Origin: an uncultured Bacteroides sp.
GTDB taxonomy: Bacteria; Bacteroidota; Bacteroidia; Bacteroidales; Bacteroidaceae
Assembly: GCF_959029255.1 (NCBI RefSeq)
Contig: NZ_CAUFUE010000019.1
Location: 1-64,000, forward strand
Direction of reading: 5' to 3'
Length of the DNA: 64,000 nt
A program made the translations under genes and the position numbers. A model generated the notes under the pieces. The model saw only the letters and a list, made by a program, of their open reading frames with translations, made no database searches and was not told where the DNA came from. How positions within the stretch are numbered: position 1 is the stretch's first letter; each line of letters opens with the position of its first letter. Below are positions 18,349-28,700 of this stretch, in pieces.

Positions 18349-21345
18349 ATGAAAAAAAGAAATATATTGATGCTTGGGCTTGCCGGGTTGTTCTCGCTCT
18401 CAGCCATGGCCCAACAGACTGTTACTGGTATAGTGCAAGACCGTTATGGTATTCCTATGAAGGGAGTGGCTGTATCTACCGTGGGTACGCCGGTAAATAA
18501 AGTGATTACCGATGAAAACGGGACGTTCGCCATCAAAGCGGATGAAGGTGACTATATTGAAGTGAGATATGCCGACGGTAAAGCAAGGCGTGTATGGGTA
18601 TCGGGCAATTCCATTGAAATCCGTTTGACTGATATGGATTTTCTGGTAGAAAACAGAGGGGTAGACCAAACGGAACGTGAACAGACGCAAGCTGTCGCCA
18701 CTATTTCGGGTGATATGCTACGGACAAATTCATCCCCTAATCTGACTAATGCGTTAAATGGTTTGTTTCCGGGTTTAATGGTGAAACAAAATACCGGATG
18801 GACAGACAATGCCAGCCTCACTGTTCGTGGAGGAGGCTCTTTAAGAGGCGCCGAACCTTTAGTGATAGTAGATGGAATACCCCGTCCGTTGGAATATGTC
18901 AATATGGACGAAGTGGAGAGTATTTCCGTACTAAAAGACGGTGCTGCTACCGCTTTATGGGGATTGCGCGGTTCCAACGGTGTGATTGTAGTGAAGACTA
19001 AACGCGGCCAGTATAACACGAAGAGCATGAACGTGAATTATACCTTTGGAATGGGAATGCCCATCAATCAACCGGAATTTGTAGACGGATATACTTATGC
19101 ACAGATGAAGAATGAAGCGTTGTATTATGATGGGTTGGATTTACAATATGATAAGGTAGCTTTAGATGCTTTCCGCGACGGTTCCCGTCCGGATTTGTAT
19201 GCCAATACAGACTGGATGAGTGAAGCATTGCGTAATCATACAACCAACCACCAGTTGAACCTCTCTTTCCGTGGAGGTGGTAAATCATTGCGTTATTTTG
19301 CACTGATTAATTATAAGAATGATCAGGGTATTTTGAATAAAAACCTTACTCAATCTTCCGAGCGTTATGATTCACAAATGAAGAAATACGATTTGAATGC
19401 ACGTATTAACCTGGATATAGATATTACCAGTACTACTACCGCTACGTTATCCATGTTCGGTATGTTGCGTGAGGAAAATCGTCCGAGAACTACTGAGGGA
19501 AACATATTTTCTTATTTGTACAACACTCCTTCGGCAGCGTTCCCTGTTCATACCACTTCCGGCGAGTGGGGTGGCAGCATGCTTTTCCCGAAGAACCCGA
19601 TTGCCGAAATTGCCGATGTGGGTTATTATAGAACCGACCGCCGTCTGTTGCAGTCCAACTTGCGCCTTCATCAGGATTTGTCTATGTTGACAAAAGGTTT
19701 GAGCGCTGAATTGTCCGTTGCATACGATAATGATGCCGTTTTCCAAGAAACCGGAACACAAACTTATGCCTATGAACAGAATAATTTGGTTTTGAATACG
19801 GAAACGGGAGAATATGAAGTCGTTACTGAACTGAAAGGTGAAGACAAGGCTTTATCTATTGACAATAAACATTTGAACAGCCAATACATGCGTACGGTGA
19901 TTGAAGCCAAGGTGGGATATGACCGCGCTTTTGGCCGGCATGCAGTGAACGGTTTGCTGCAATACTGGCAGCAGTCATACGTTCCGAAGGGAAGAAACAA
20001 CTCTATGTATCGCCAGTCATATATGTTTGCCGGAGGATATAATTACGATAACCGTTATGCGTTGGATGTAGTGGTGAACCGTATGGGTACAAGCGTATTG
20101 AGCCAGAATGATAAATATCGCACCTATCCAGCTGTATCGGCTGCTTGGATTCTTTCCAACGAAGCCTTTATGAAGAACCAGAATGTGGTGGATTACTTGA
20201 AGTTCCGTGCTTCATGGGGACGTTCGGGTAATGATAATATCAGCTATGAATTGGATAGGCGCTATTGGGACAATGGCGGTGGCTATCAGTTTGGAGATAC
20301 GCCACAAAGTTTTCAGGGTATGATTGCCGGTGCGTTGGCCATGGAGAATGTGGACATTGAAATGGCGGACAAGTATGATGTGGGCTTTGACTTACAGATG
20401 TTGGGCAGACGGCTGTCTTTAACCACCGATTTCTATATGGACAAGCGGAGAAACATATTGGTCAATGCAGGTTCGTTGTATTCGGAAGTAATAGGTACCG
20501 GAATTCCCCAAGAGTGTATTGGCGCGGTTGATACAAGAGGTCTTGAACTGTCATTGGCTTGGCGGGACAAGGTCGGCAAAGATTTCAATTACTATGTAGG
20601 TGGAAACTTCTCGTCAATGAAGACTGAAATCATAGAAAACGGTGAAGGATACCAACCTTACGACTATCTGTATAAAAAAGGAGACCGTCTGGGACAGAAC
20701 TACGGTTTGGAAGCTATCGGTTACTTTAATGATTGGGATGATATTGAAAACAGTCCTAAGCAGATGTTCTCAGAAGTACGCCCGGGTGATATCAAGTATA
20801 AAGACCAGAACGGAGACAAGCAGATTGACGAACACGATGTGGTGGCTATTGGAAATTCTACTACTCCCGGCTTCTTTTATGGTATCAATTTAGGTTTCGA
20901 GTACAAAGGTTTTGGTGTGGATATGCTATTCCAGGGTGCGGGCAAACTGAGTCGTATGCTGAATACGGCAAGTGTGTACTGGCCCTTGCGCAACGGTAAG
21001 AACAATTTGTCCAAGTGGTATCTTGAGGATAATGTACGCTGGACTGAAGAAACTAAGGACATAGCCACATTGCCCCGCCTGACTACGCTCGACAACGCCA
21101 ATAATTTCCGTAACAGTACCCAATGGCTGGCAGACGGCTCTTACTTCAAATTGCGTAATTTGAATGTTTATTATAACCTCCCTCAAAAGTGGGTGAAACC
21201 AATGAAAATAGAAAAATGCCAAGTGTACGTAAGAGCTAACAACCTGTTCTCATTGGATCACATTGATTATGCAAACTGTGAGGACCTCTCTGTCAACTAT
21301 CCCGACTTGATGTCTGTGTATGTAGGTTTAAACATTAACTTCTAA
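18349..21345 (+). CDS. SusC-like TonB-dependent outer-membrane transporter (pair 2)
   Basis: This is a second SusC of the same operon, 998 residues. Signal peptide MKKRNILMLGLAGLFSLSAMA, then a carboxypeptidase-regulatory-like domain (VTGIVQDRYGIPMKGVAV), a plug (SLTVRGGGSLRGAEPLVIVDG, VLKDGAATALWGLRGSNG) and a barrel ending in GLNINF. The usual EEVVVVGYG link is replaced by a diverged VDQTEREQTQAVATISG segment. It starts 31 bases after the first SusD. Its sequence differs strongly from pair 1, so the two pairs probably take different chain lengths or sulfation forms rather than being a recent duplication. Confidence 0.92.
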   Translation: MKKRNILMLGLAGLFSLSAMAQQTVTGIVQDRYGIPMKGVAVSTVGTPVNKVITDENGTFAIKADEGDYIEVRYADGKARRVWVSGNSIEIRLTDMDFLVENRGVDQTEREQTQAVATISGDMLRTNSSPNLTNALNGLFPGLMVKQNTGWTDNASLTVRGGGSLRGAEPLVIVDGIPRPLEYVNMDEVESISVLKDGAATALWGLRGSNGVIVVKTKRGQYNTKSMNVNYTFGMGMPINQPEFVDGYTYAQMKNEALYYDGLDLQYDKVALDAFRDGSRPDLYANTDWMSEALRNHTTNHQLNLSFRGGGKSLRYFALINYKNDQGILNKNLTQSSERYDSQMKKYDLNARINLDIDITSTTTATLSMFGMLREENRPRTTEGNIFSYLYNTPSAAFPVHTTSGEWGGSMLFPKNPIAEIADVGYYRTDRRLLQSNLRLHQDLSMLTKGLSAELSVAYDNDAVFQETGTQTYAYEQNNLVLNTETGEYEVVTELKGEDKALSIDNKHLNSQYMRTVIEAKVGYDRAFGRHAVNGLLQYWQQSYVPKGRNNSMYRQSYMFAGGYNYDNRYALDVVVNRMGTSVLSQNDKYRTYPAVSAAWILSNEAFMKNQNVVDYLKFRASWGRSGNDNISYELDRRYWDNGGGYQFGDTPQSFQGMIAGALAMENVDIEMADKYDVGFDLQMLGRRLSLTTDFYMDKRRNILVNAGSLYSEVIGTGIPQECIGAVDTRGLELSLAWRDKVGKDFNYYVGGNFSSMKTEIIENGEGYQPYDYLYKKGDRLGQNYGLEAIGYFNDWDDIENSPKQMFSEVRPGDIKYKDQNGDKQIDEHDVVAIGNSTTPGFFYGINLGFEYKGFGVDMLFQGAGKLSRMLNTASVYWPLRNGKNNLSKWYLEDNVRWTEETKDIATLPRLTTLDNANNFRNSTQWLADGSYFKLRNLNVYYNLPQKWVKPMKIEKCQVYVRANNLFSLDHIDYANCEDLSVNYPDLMSVYVGLNINF

Positions 21346-21361
21346 AAAACAACAGAACAAT

Positions 21362-23041
21362 ATGAAACTGAATAAATATTTCGCTTTGCTGGCTGCTGCG
21401 GCTATATTGAGCGGTTGTGATTTCCTGGAGTTCGACGAATCACAGGGGCTTAATAAGCACCAGGCTTATGCGACCTTTGAGAATATCCAGATGCAGTCTA
21501 CCGCCATCTATCGTAAACTGCCTTCCGATTACGGGGCTATCGGCAGTGCATTGCGCGAGTCTGCCACAGACAACGCAATGTACACTGAAAACAGTAATGC
21601 CGTATATGATATGTATACCAATAAATGGAGCCCTATCAATCTGATTGACAATCAGTGGGGAGGATATTATGAAATTATCCATGACGTAAACCTCTTCCTG
21701 GAAAACTATACGGAAGAATTGCTTGACATTTATAAGTGGGATAAAAACTTTGAAGATGATATGGCAAAAGCCCGTATGGCATTGAAGGAAGTGAAAGTGC
21801 TGCGTGCTCTCTATCATTTTGAACTTGCCAAACGTTACGGAGACATTCCTCTTGTATTACAAACTTATACAATGGATGAGATTAATAGTGTGCAGAAAAC
21901 TTCTTTTCAAGATGTGATTGATTATATTGATAAAGAGTGTGCTACGCAAGCCCCCGAGCTTCCGGTATCTTTCAATGATTTTGTCGGTAAAGAAACCGGT
22001 CGCGTAACCCGTGGCGCCGCATACGCCATTCGTGCCCGTGCATTGCTTTATGCAGCCAGCCCGTTATTCAATAAGAATAACGATGTCACCCTTTGGAAGA
22101 AAGCCGCCGATGCTGCATACGAGGTAATCAAACTGAACGCCTATCAACTGGAAAAGATAAACAAAGACCCGTTGTGGAACAAGAGCGGTAATGACATTCT
22201 GCCTTCCAAACAATTGGTATTTGAAACTCGTGGTGGTACAAATAATACTTTTGAACGTAATAATCTTCCTGTCGGTGGCTTCGGTGAAGTGTCACTTGGT
22301 AGGAATGTGCCTACACAGAACTTGGTGGACGAATATGAGATGGCAGATGGTACTCCTTTCGACTGGAACAATCCGGAGCATGTAGCCAATATGTACTATG
22401 ATGCAAAAGGAAAGCCCACCCGGGATCCCCGTCTCTATCAGAATGTGCTTTGCAACGGCCGGACATTCATGAAAATCAAACTGGAAACCTATGAAGGGGG
22501 TAAGAACGGCGCTCCATTGGACGGCGCCACTACCACGGGCTATTATTTAAAGAAACTGGTGGATGAAACAGTATCGTTGGATCCGGTGAAGCCGGTTACC
22601 AAGCCCCACCATTTTCCCGGTTACCGTTATGCCGAAGTCTTACTGAACTATGCTGAGGCAATGAACGAATGGCAAGGTCCTGATTATACGGATGCTACCC
22701 ATCCGCTTTCTGCCCGTGACGCATTGAATCAAGTGCGTGCTGCTGCCGACATGAAAGCGGTAGTTGCCGCCAACCAAACAGAATTCCGTACCAAAGTACG
22801 TAAGGAACGCCGCATAGAATTGGCATTCGAGGATCATCGTTTTTGGGATATCCGCCGTTGGAAAGAAGGTGAACTTGTGAAAGATATCTACGGTGTGAAG
22901 ATACAGAACAACAATGGTACACTTTCCTATAAGAAAGAAAAGGTACAAGAACGTATTTGGGATGACAAAATGTATCTTTATCCTATCCCCCAGAATGAGG
23001 TTTATGTGAACGATAACTTAACACAAAATCCGGGATGGTAA
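21362..23041 (+). CDS. SusD-like surface glycan-binding lipoprotein (pair 2)
   Basis: Partner of the preceding SusC, 559 residues. The lipoprotein signal is MKLNKYFALLAAAAILSGC, followed by DFLEF. Family signatures are the KEVKVLRALYHFELAKRYGD helix, RARALLYAASPLFN, RYAEVLLNYAEAMNEW and RRIELAFEDHRFWDIRRWK. The C-terminal LYPIPQNEV...TQNPGW ending is typical of SusD proteins. It lies 16 bases after SusC. The following lyase has its own -7 box, so the operon may end here or read through. Confidence 0.93.
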   Translation: MKLNKYFALLAAAAILSGCDFLEFDESQGLNKHQAYATFENIQMQSTAIYRKLPSDYGAIGSALRESATDNAMYTENSNAVYDMYTNKWSPINLIDNQWGGYYEIIHDVNLFLENYTEELLDIYKWDKNFEDDMAKARMALKEVKVLRALYHFELAKRYGDIPLVLQTYTMDEINSVQKTSFQDVIDYIDKECATQAPELPVSFNDFVGKETGRVTRGAAYAIRARALLYAASPLFNKNNDVTLWKKAADAAYEVIKLNAYQLEKINKDPLWNKSGNDILPSKQLVFETRGGTNNTFERNNLPVGGFGEVSLGRNVPTQNLVDEYEMADGTPFDWNNPEHVANMYYDAKGKPTRDPRLYQNVLCNGRTFMKIKLETYEGGKNGAPLDGATTTGYYLKKLVDETVSLDPVKPVTKPHHFPGYRYAEVLLNYAEAMNEWQGPDYTDATHPLSARDALNQVRAAADMKAVVAANQTEFRTKVRKERRIELAFEDHRFWDIRRWKEGELVKDIYGVKIQNNNGTLSYKKEKVQERIWDDKMYLYPIPQNEVYVNDNLTQNPGW

Positions 23042-23130
23042 ATTCATCTACACATCTTCTAATCTTAAAGAATTGGTGATGAAATGCAAAGGGAGGAGTC
23101 GTGAGATTCTTCTCTTTGTTTCTTTCTTAC

Positions 23131-23138
23131 TATTTTTG
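23131..23138 (+). promoter_or_regulatory. -7 element for the AC-type lyase gene
   Basis: TATTTTTG matches TAnnTTTG and lies 29 bases before the ATG at 23167. The -33 element is unclear. Confidence 0.5.
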
Positions 23139-23166
23139 CAGTATCAATTATTAATAACTACTCATT

Positions 23167-25635
23167 ATGCAGAGAAAACTTATTCTACTTCTTCTTTTGG
23201 TTTGTACAACGATATTATCCACAGCACAAGAGAAAGAGACGAAGCTGGCTTTTGACAATTATAATCGCTATTATGGTGAAGCCCGTCGGTGGAAAGATGA
23301 TGTGAAAGACGAGGCAATGTTGAAATTACGCAATGCTTTCGCACAAAACCCCTATCGGCATCATTCGTTGAATGCCGGTCTGTCGGCACAAGAATGTCTG
23401 GAACAGTTGGATGAAAATGGTGTGTTCTCGGGACTGAAAGGTCTGGAGAATGATTTACGAAAGAATAATGGTTTTCAGAAGAAATCTTCCTCTTTACAAA
23501 ACAATATCGGTTTGTTCCTTGTAGATGCTTTCAATCGCATTTGGAGAATAGCGGATGCTTACCGCAAAGGAGAGATTTCGGAAGAACAGGCACTTTCTGA
23601 CAAAGTACTGAAAGCCATTCTTCATTATGGTTCCATTGAAGCCGGAAGACCGAATGATGGTCCCCGTTTTCATGCTTCCTGTTTTGCCATGCCGACGGCA
23701 GCCGCCGGTATCTATTTCTGTTATCTGAACCAGATGGACAGGGCAGAGAGCGGACAGGGGGAAAACTTGCTGAAAGAAGCTTGTGATATGCTGAAAGTAA
23801 TTGGTCTGCAAGCTTGGACACAGCCCCTTCGCCACGATGAAACAGATCAGAATGTAGTTTCAATTCCCCGTTTCCGCAACCATGTATGGTGGGTAGGGGG
23901 TAATGCTTTGGCATATCGCTCCTTGTTGCCGGTAGCCGCCATGTACCGTTCCGTACCGATGCTTGATTTGTTATCAGAGGTTTGCCAGAAAGGCATTAGT
24001 ATGACATCCCAAACAACTTATTCCGATGCTTTCTGGACAGAGGGTTTCACAGCCGATGGAGCAGGGTGGGGGCATGGCATGCAATGTCTTATCTGGGGAT
24101 ATCCCATTGACGGAACATTCAATGCACTCAATATGCTGAATATGTTGAAAGGAACACCTTGGGCTAAGAAACTAAGCCGCGAAAATGTGGAGGCTATTCT
24201 TAATTTTATGCGGGGAGGTAATTGGTATTACTATAAAGGCTACCGTCTGCCCTGTCTGGACCGTGGCTCCTATGTGTACAATCCTACTGAAAAGAGTATT
24301 CCCTATAGCCGAATGTTGGAGGGTGTCATCGCCAATTGGCTGGATTCATTCACTCCCGAAGAGCAGAAAGAGTTATTGCAGTTGCAGCAAGAAACCCATA
24401 CCAATCGTATCACGATGGAAGGTTACCAACCGGGAGTCTATTCCGGTACCCGCTGGTTCTTCAACAATGATGATTTGATAAAGAAAACTCCCGAATATCA
24501 TCTTACTATCAATATGGCTTCCATCCGTTGTGACGGATTGGAGAGTGCCGCAAGCTTTGCGGATGCCTATAATTTCTATCCAACTGATGGCATGACTTTG
24601 TTTCAGCGCAGTGGTGATGAATATTTCCGCATCATGGGAGGCTGGGATGTAACGGCTTCACCGGGAGTGACTGCCCGTAGAGGGATGGATAAGCTCACTC
24701 CGGTTGAAAATTGGCGGGGATATTGCAGTAAGTACAATTATTCAGCCGGTGCCACCGATGGTGGCGTGAATGCGGTTGCCGGATACATTTTTGAAAAGAT
24801 GAATGCTTCGGATAAAGATGGCGTGAACGATCGTGGAAATAGTAATGGACTGAATGAGATACTGTATAATTTTAAAGCCTATAAATCCTATTTTATTTTG
24901 GATGATTATATGATTGCTTTGGGAGCCGGTATCACGAATATGCGTCCGGAACTGGAAGGTGACATCCATACCACCATCGAACAGACAGCCTGGACAAACG
25001 AAGTCTTTACAATGAAACAGGGCAAAAAGGAGAAGCTTCCTTCCGGTGTAAACGCTCTTTCCACTTCGGGTAAATTCCCTCTGTGGCTGATGCAAGAGGA
25101 TAAGTTTGCTTATACCACCCTTCCTGAATTTACCCGCAAAGCTTTTGTAAGCTGCGAAACCCGTCCTACCGACTGGATAAAGCGTAACAGAAGCAATGAA
25201 ACGAAGAAGAACTTACCGGCTGATACAAAGATTATGCGCCTCTGGATCGATCATGGACAGCAACCGGTCAATGATACGTATGGATACGTGGTATATATGG
25301 GAAAAGGTACTCCTGCCGATAAACTTCCCTTTCAGGTTCTACGAAACGACACGTTGATTCAAGCTGTCCGTTCTGTCGACAAGAAGTTATTGGAAGCCGT
25401 CTTCTATCCGGGAAGTGCAGTATTGAAAGCCAAAGGTTTGTCCTTGTCAGTTTCTGCTCCTTGCGCAGTGTTGATGAAAGAAGAAGCAGACTCATACATA
25501 TTTTCTGTAACAGATGCTAGTATGAATGCTTCTTTGAAAGAAATAGAACTGGTATTTAATGGAAAAACAATTCAAGTGCCTATGCCACAGGGAATGCTTT
25601 GCGGCAAACCGGCGGTGAAGCGCATCAATAAATAG
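23167..25635 (+). CDS. PL8 lyase, chondroitinase AC/hyaluronate lyase layout
   Basis: This 822-residue exported protein (signal peptide MQRKLILLLLLVCTTILSTA) has the alpha/alpha toroid plus super-sandwich layout of PL8. It differs from the three ABC-type lyases nearby. The DGAGWGHGMQCLIWGYP block places His303 and Tyr312 nine residues apart, and Arg366 lies 63 after His303. From memory, Pedobacter heparinus chondroitinase AC has His225, Tyr234 and Arg288, the same spacing. Glu459 (DGLES) is a candidate for the fourth active-site residue. It likely cleaves chondroitin or hyaluronan by beta-elimination. The sequence is divergent from classical AC lyases, so the exact subfamily and substrate are uncertain. 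It converges on the HTCS gene, with a hairpin repeat between. Confidence 0.8.
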   Translation: MQRKLILLLLLVCTTILSTAQEKETKLAFDNYNRYYGEARRWKDDVKDEAMLKLRNAFAQNPYRHHSLNAGLSAQECLEQLDENGVFSGLKGLENDLRKNNGFQKKSSSLQNNIGLFLVDAFNRIWRIADAYRKGEISEEQALSDKVLKAILHYGSIEAGRPNDGPRFHASCFAMPTAAAGIYFCYLNQMDRAESGQGENLLKEACDMLKVIGLQAWTQPLRHDETDQNVVSIPRFRNHVWWVGGNALAYRSLLPVAAMYRSVPMLDLLSEVCQKGISMTSQTTYSDAFWTEGFTADGAGWGHGMQCLIWGYPIDGTFNALNMLNMLKGTPWAKKLSRENVEAILNFMRGGNWYYYKGYRLPCLDRGSYVYNPTEKSIPYSRMLEGVIANWLDSFTPEEQKELLQLQQETHTNRITMEGYQPGVYSGTRWFFNNDDLIKKTPEYHLTINMASIRCDGLESAASFADAYNFYPTDGMTLFQRSGDEYFRIMGGWDVTASPGVTARRGMDKLTPVENWRGYCSKYNYSAGATDGGVNAVAGYIFEKMNASDKDGVNDRGNSNGLNEILYNFKAYKSYFILDDYMIALGAGITNMRPELEGDIHTTIEQTAWTNEVFTMKQGKKEKLPSGVNALSTSGKFPLWLMQEDKFAYTTLPEFTRKAFVSCETRPTDWIKRNRSNETKKNLPADTKIMRLWIDHGQQPVNDTYGYVVYMGKGTPADKLPFQVLRNDTLIQAVRSVDKKLLEAVFYPGSAVLKAKGLSLSVSAPCAVLMKEEADSYIFSVTDASMNASLKEIELVFNGKTIQVPMPQGMLCGKPAVKRINK

Positions 25636-25659
25636 TTTCGGAATTCTATACGAAGGAAT

Positions 25660-25795
25660 GTCAAAACAAAGACTCGCTTACTGTTTGTTTCTTTTTAGGC
25701 GCAGATTACGCAGATTTCACTGATTTTCTTTATTCTTTTTCCGTGAAATCTGCGTAATCCGTGCCTAAAAGAAATCTTCAAGTGTATTTTGACAC
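25660..25795. repeat. Nested inverted repeat between convergent genes
   Basis: The outer arms are GTCAAAAC (25660) and TTTTGACAC (25787-25795). The inner arms are TTTTTAGGCGCAGATTACGC (from 25693) and GCGTAATCCGTGCCTAAAAG (to about 25772). The right outer arm lies inside the HTCS gene and encodes its last residues (DVSKYT). It probably serves as a bidirectional terminator. Confidence 0.8.
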
Positions 25796-28700
25796 GTCCT
25801 CGTTATTTACTTTTCCTTTTTTTTCCTCCTGATACTTTTGCTTGTACTGGCTGGGCGCCACATTAAACTGTTCTTTAAACTTACGGCAGAAATAATTAGG
25901 GGAATTAAATCCCAGATTATCGGCAATTTCTGATATGGACATTGAGTTCTCTTGGCGAAGTAGCACCGCAGCCCGTTTCAACTTATGCGAATTGATGAAA
26001 TCGTTAGGCGACATTCCCGTCAATGATTTGAACTTGTTATAGAACGTAGTACGTCCCATGTACATTTCGCTGGCCAATTTATCGATACTGAACTCTTGGT
26101 CTGATATATTTTCATCAATAAGAATCGTAATCTTATCCAGGAACTCTTTATCCATATTGTTGGTAGCCAATAAAGAAATATCAGCTTCCGCCTTTTGGGC
26201 GAATTGCTTATACAATATTCTCCGCGAACGTATAATGTTGTTGCATCTGGCTAATAATATTTGTGGACTGAAAGGTTTGTAAATATAGTCATCAGCACCT
26301 CGTACCAACCCTTCGAGATGCTGCTCGGGCATGTTCAATGCAGTTAGCAAGACGATTGGAATGTGGCAAAGCTCGATATTATTCTTGATTTTGACACATA
26401 ACTCCGTACCGCTCATGACGGGCATCATCACATCACTTACCACCAAATCAGGGTTTGTTTCCCGGATAACTTCCAGCCCTTCTTGCCCGTTTGTGGCAGT
26501 CTTCGTAATATAGAGAGGAGAAAATATGGTAACCAATATATCCAGCAGTTCTTCATTATCCTCTATCAATACAATGGTAGGCTTCTCCCCATCAATTTGA
26601 TTGTTACTTTCTTCAATGGTGGTCTTTTCAGATGTCATTATATTGTCAGCCAATATTGGAAGCGGAGTATTGCTATCCTTTTCCTCGTTTTTAAAGATAA
26701 TATGCTGGTTGTTGAGCAGATGCTCTTTCCCCAATTGCAAGCTGATAGTAAAGACGGAACCTTCTCCAACCTGGCTCTGTACGTCGATAGTCCCTTTATG
26801 TTCCTCTACGATGCTTTTCGCCAGCGCCAATCCTATACCGGCCCTGAACAGTTGCTTCTGTTCAGGCATCTTATTGTTTGCCTGATAAAAGCGTTCAAAA
26901 ATGTATGGGATATCCTTGGAATCTATTCCCACTCCGCTGTCCGTGATGCGGATATACAGCTTGTTCTCCGCTTCATTGACAGATACTTCTACTCTTATCG
27001 TTCCGTCCTTGGGAGTATATTTAAAGGCATTCGACAACAGATTATAAATCACCTTTATCATTTGCTTCCCGTCAAACCATACCTCGGTTTCCGTCTCACA
27101 AGGTTCCAGCTTGAAGTCTATATTCTGTTGTAACGCCAGTTCTCGAAAACCGTCGCAAATGTCACCGATATACTGGTTGATGGCATGCGCGGATACATAC
27201 AGCGTATTCCGTCCCTGTTCGTACTTCCTGAACTCTATCAGTTCCGTCACAAGGTTATTCAGTTGCTGGCATTGGTGAATCACCTTCAACAGCTTACCGT
27301 AGATAAACGGAGCAAGGTTGTTTCCAAGCAACAGTACCTCCAACTGTCCGATAATCAAAGCCAACGGAGTTCTGAACTCATGGCTGACACTCGTAAAGAA
27401 TTTGAATTTAGCTTCATTGATTTCCTTCATCTGCTGCTTTTCCATCTGTTCTTTCCGGATGGAATCTCTCATCTTTTTACGAGTATATAATATATTGACG
27501 ATAATCCCTGTAATCAGCAGGAATGAAGTGACCCATATCAGCCATGCCCACCATGTTGCGTACCAGGGAGGAAGTACAACAATTTTTAGCTGTGCCGTCT
27601 CTTTTATCGATTGCCTTGAATCACTCTTTTCGCGTACTTCAAGAATATAGTTACCGGTAGGCAGGTTAGTGTACGAAACTGATTTAAGAGCCGTTTGATA
27701 CCATATTTTATCAATTCCTTTCAATCTATACTCATAAATGCGCTGGCTGTTTTGGAGCGGAGTTAGCGAAGAAAACAATACCTCAATCCTGTTTTGATTA
27801 TGAGGTAATTTGATTTCTTTCGTAAAGGGCAAACCTACCGACAAAATGCCTGACTGGTCATTGGGGTGAATAAGGTTGTTATGGACATATAGTTCGGTAA
27901 AGTATATCCGGTTATTGATAGGATGGAGATTCCTGTTCTTTTCCGTTGCGGCAATCAATCCGTTGGTACCTCCAACGTAAATCGTACCATCTTTACCTAT
28001 TAGCAGGCCGCAATCTTTGGCGAAAGCATCCAATGGGAGATATTTCCCGGTTGAGAAAGATTGCAGAATGTCTCCTCTTTCATTGAGGAAGGTAATTCCT
28101 TTGTCTCCGGTGATAATTAAATTATGAGCGTTGGTTTCTTTGATTTGATAACAATACTTGCTAAGTAAGGGAGAGTCGGTCTGTGGTGGAAACGGTTCAA
28201 ACAGATTCGTCTGCCGGTTTAATTTCATAACTCCATTTCCCAATGTTGTAATATAGGTATCTTTTCCTGAGGAATGAAAAGTGCGAACTACCGGACTGTA
28301 TATTCCTTGTTTTTCCAAATCATATACATGTACTTCTTTCAATGTTCGAGTATCGAACTTGTGAACTTGTTTACCTTCAACAATCCAGAGGTTTTTATCT
28401 GTATCCAGACTGATGTGGGCATACATGTTAGTGCGGTACATCAACGTATCTTTCCGGGTCATCAAAGAATAGGTATAGATACTTTTATTGGTAGAGAGAA
28501 ACAGCCGCTCTCCATCCCGTACCATAGCATTGATGGCTTCTAAATGGGGAGCATTCTCCTGGTCGATTTCCTGCTTGAATTTGTTTCGCCTTATGTCATA
28601 GGTATATAACCCTTTGCCGTTAGTCCCTATGAATAACTGTTCCGTTTCAACATCATATAAGATAGATTTTAAATTGATATGCGGCAAATAAAAGGGAGAA

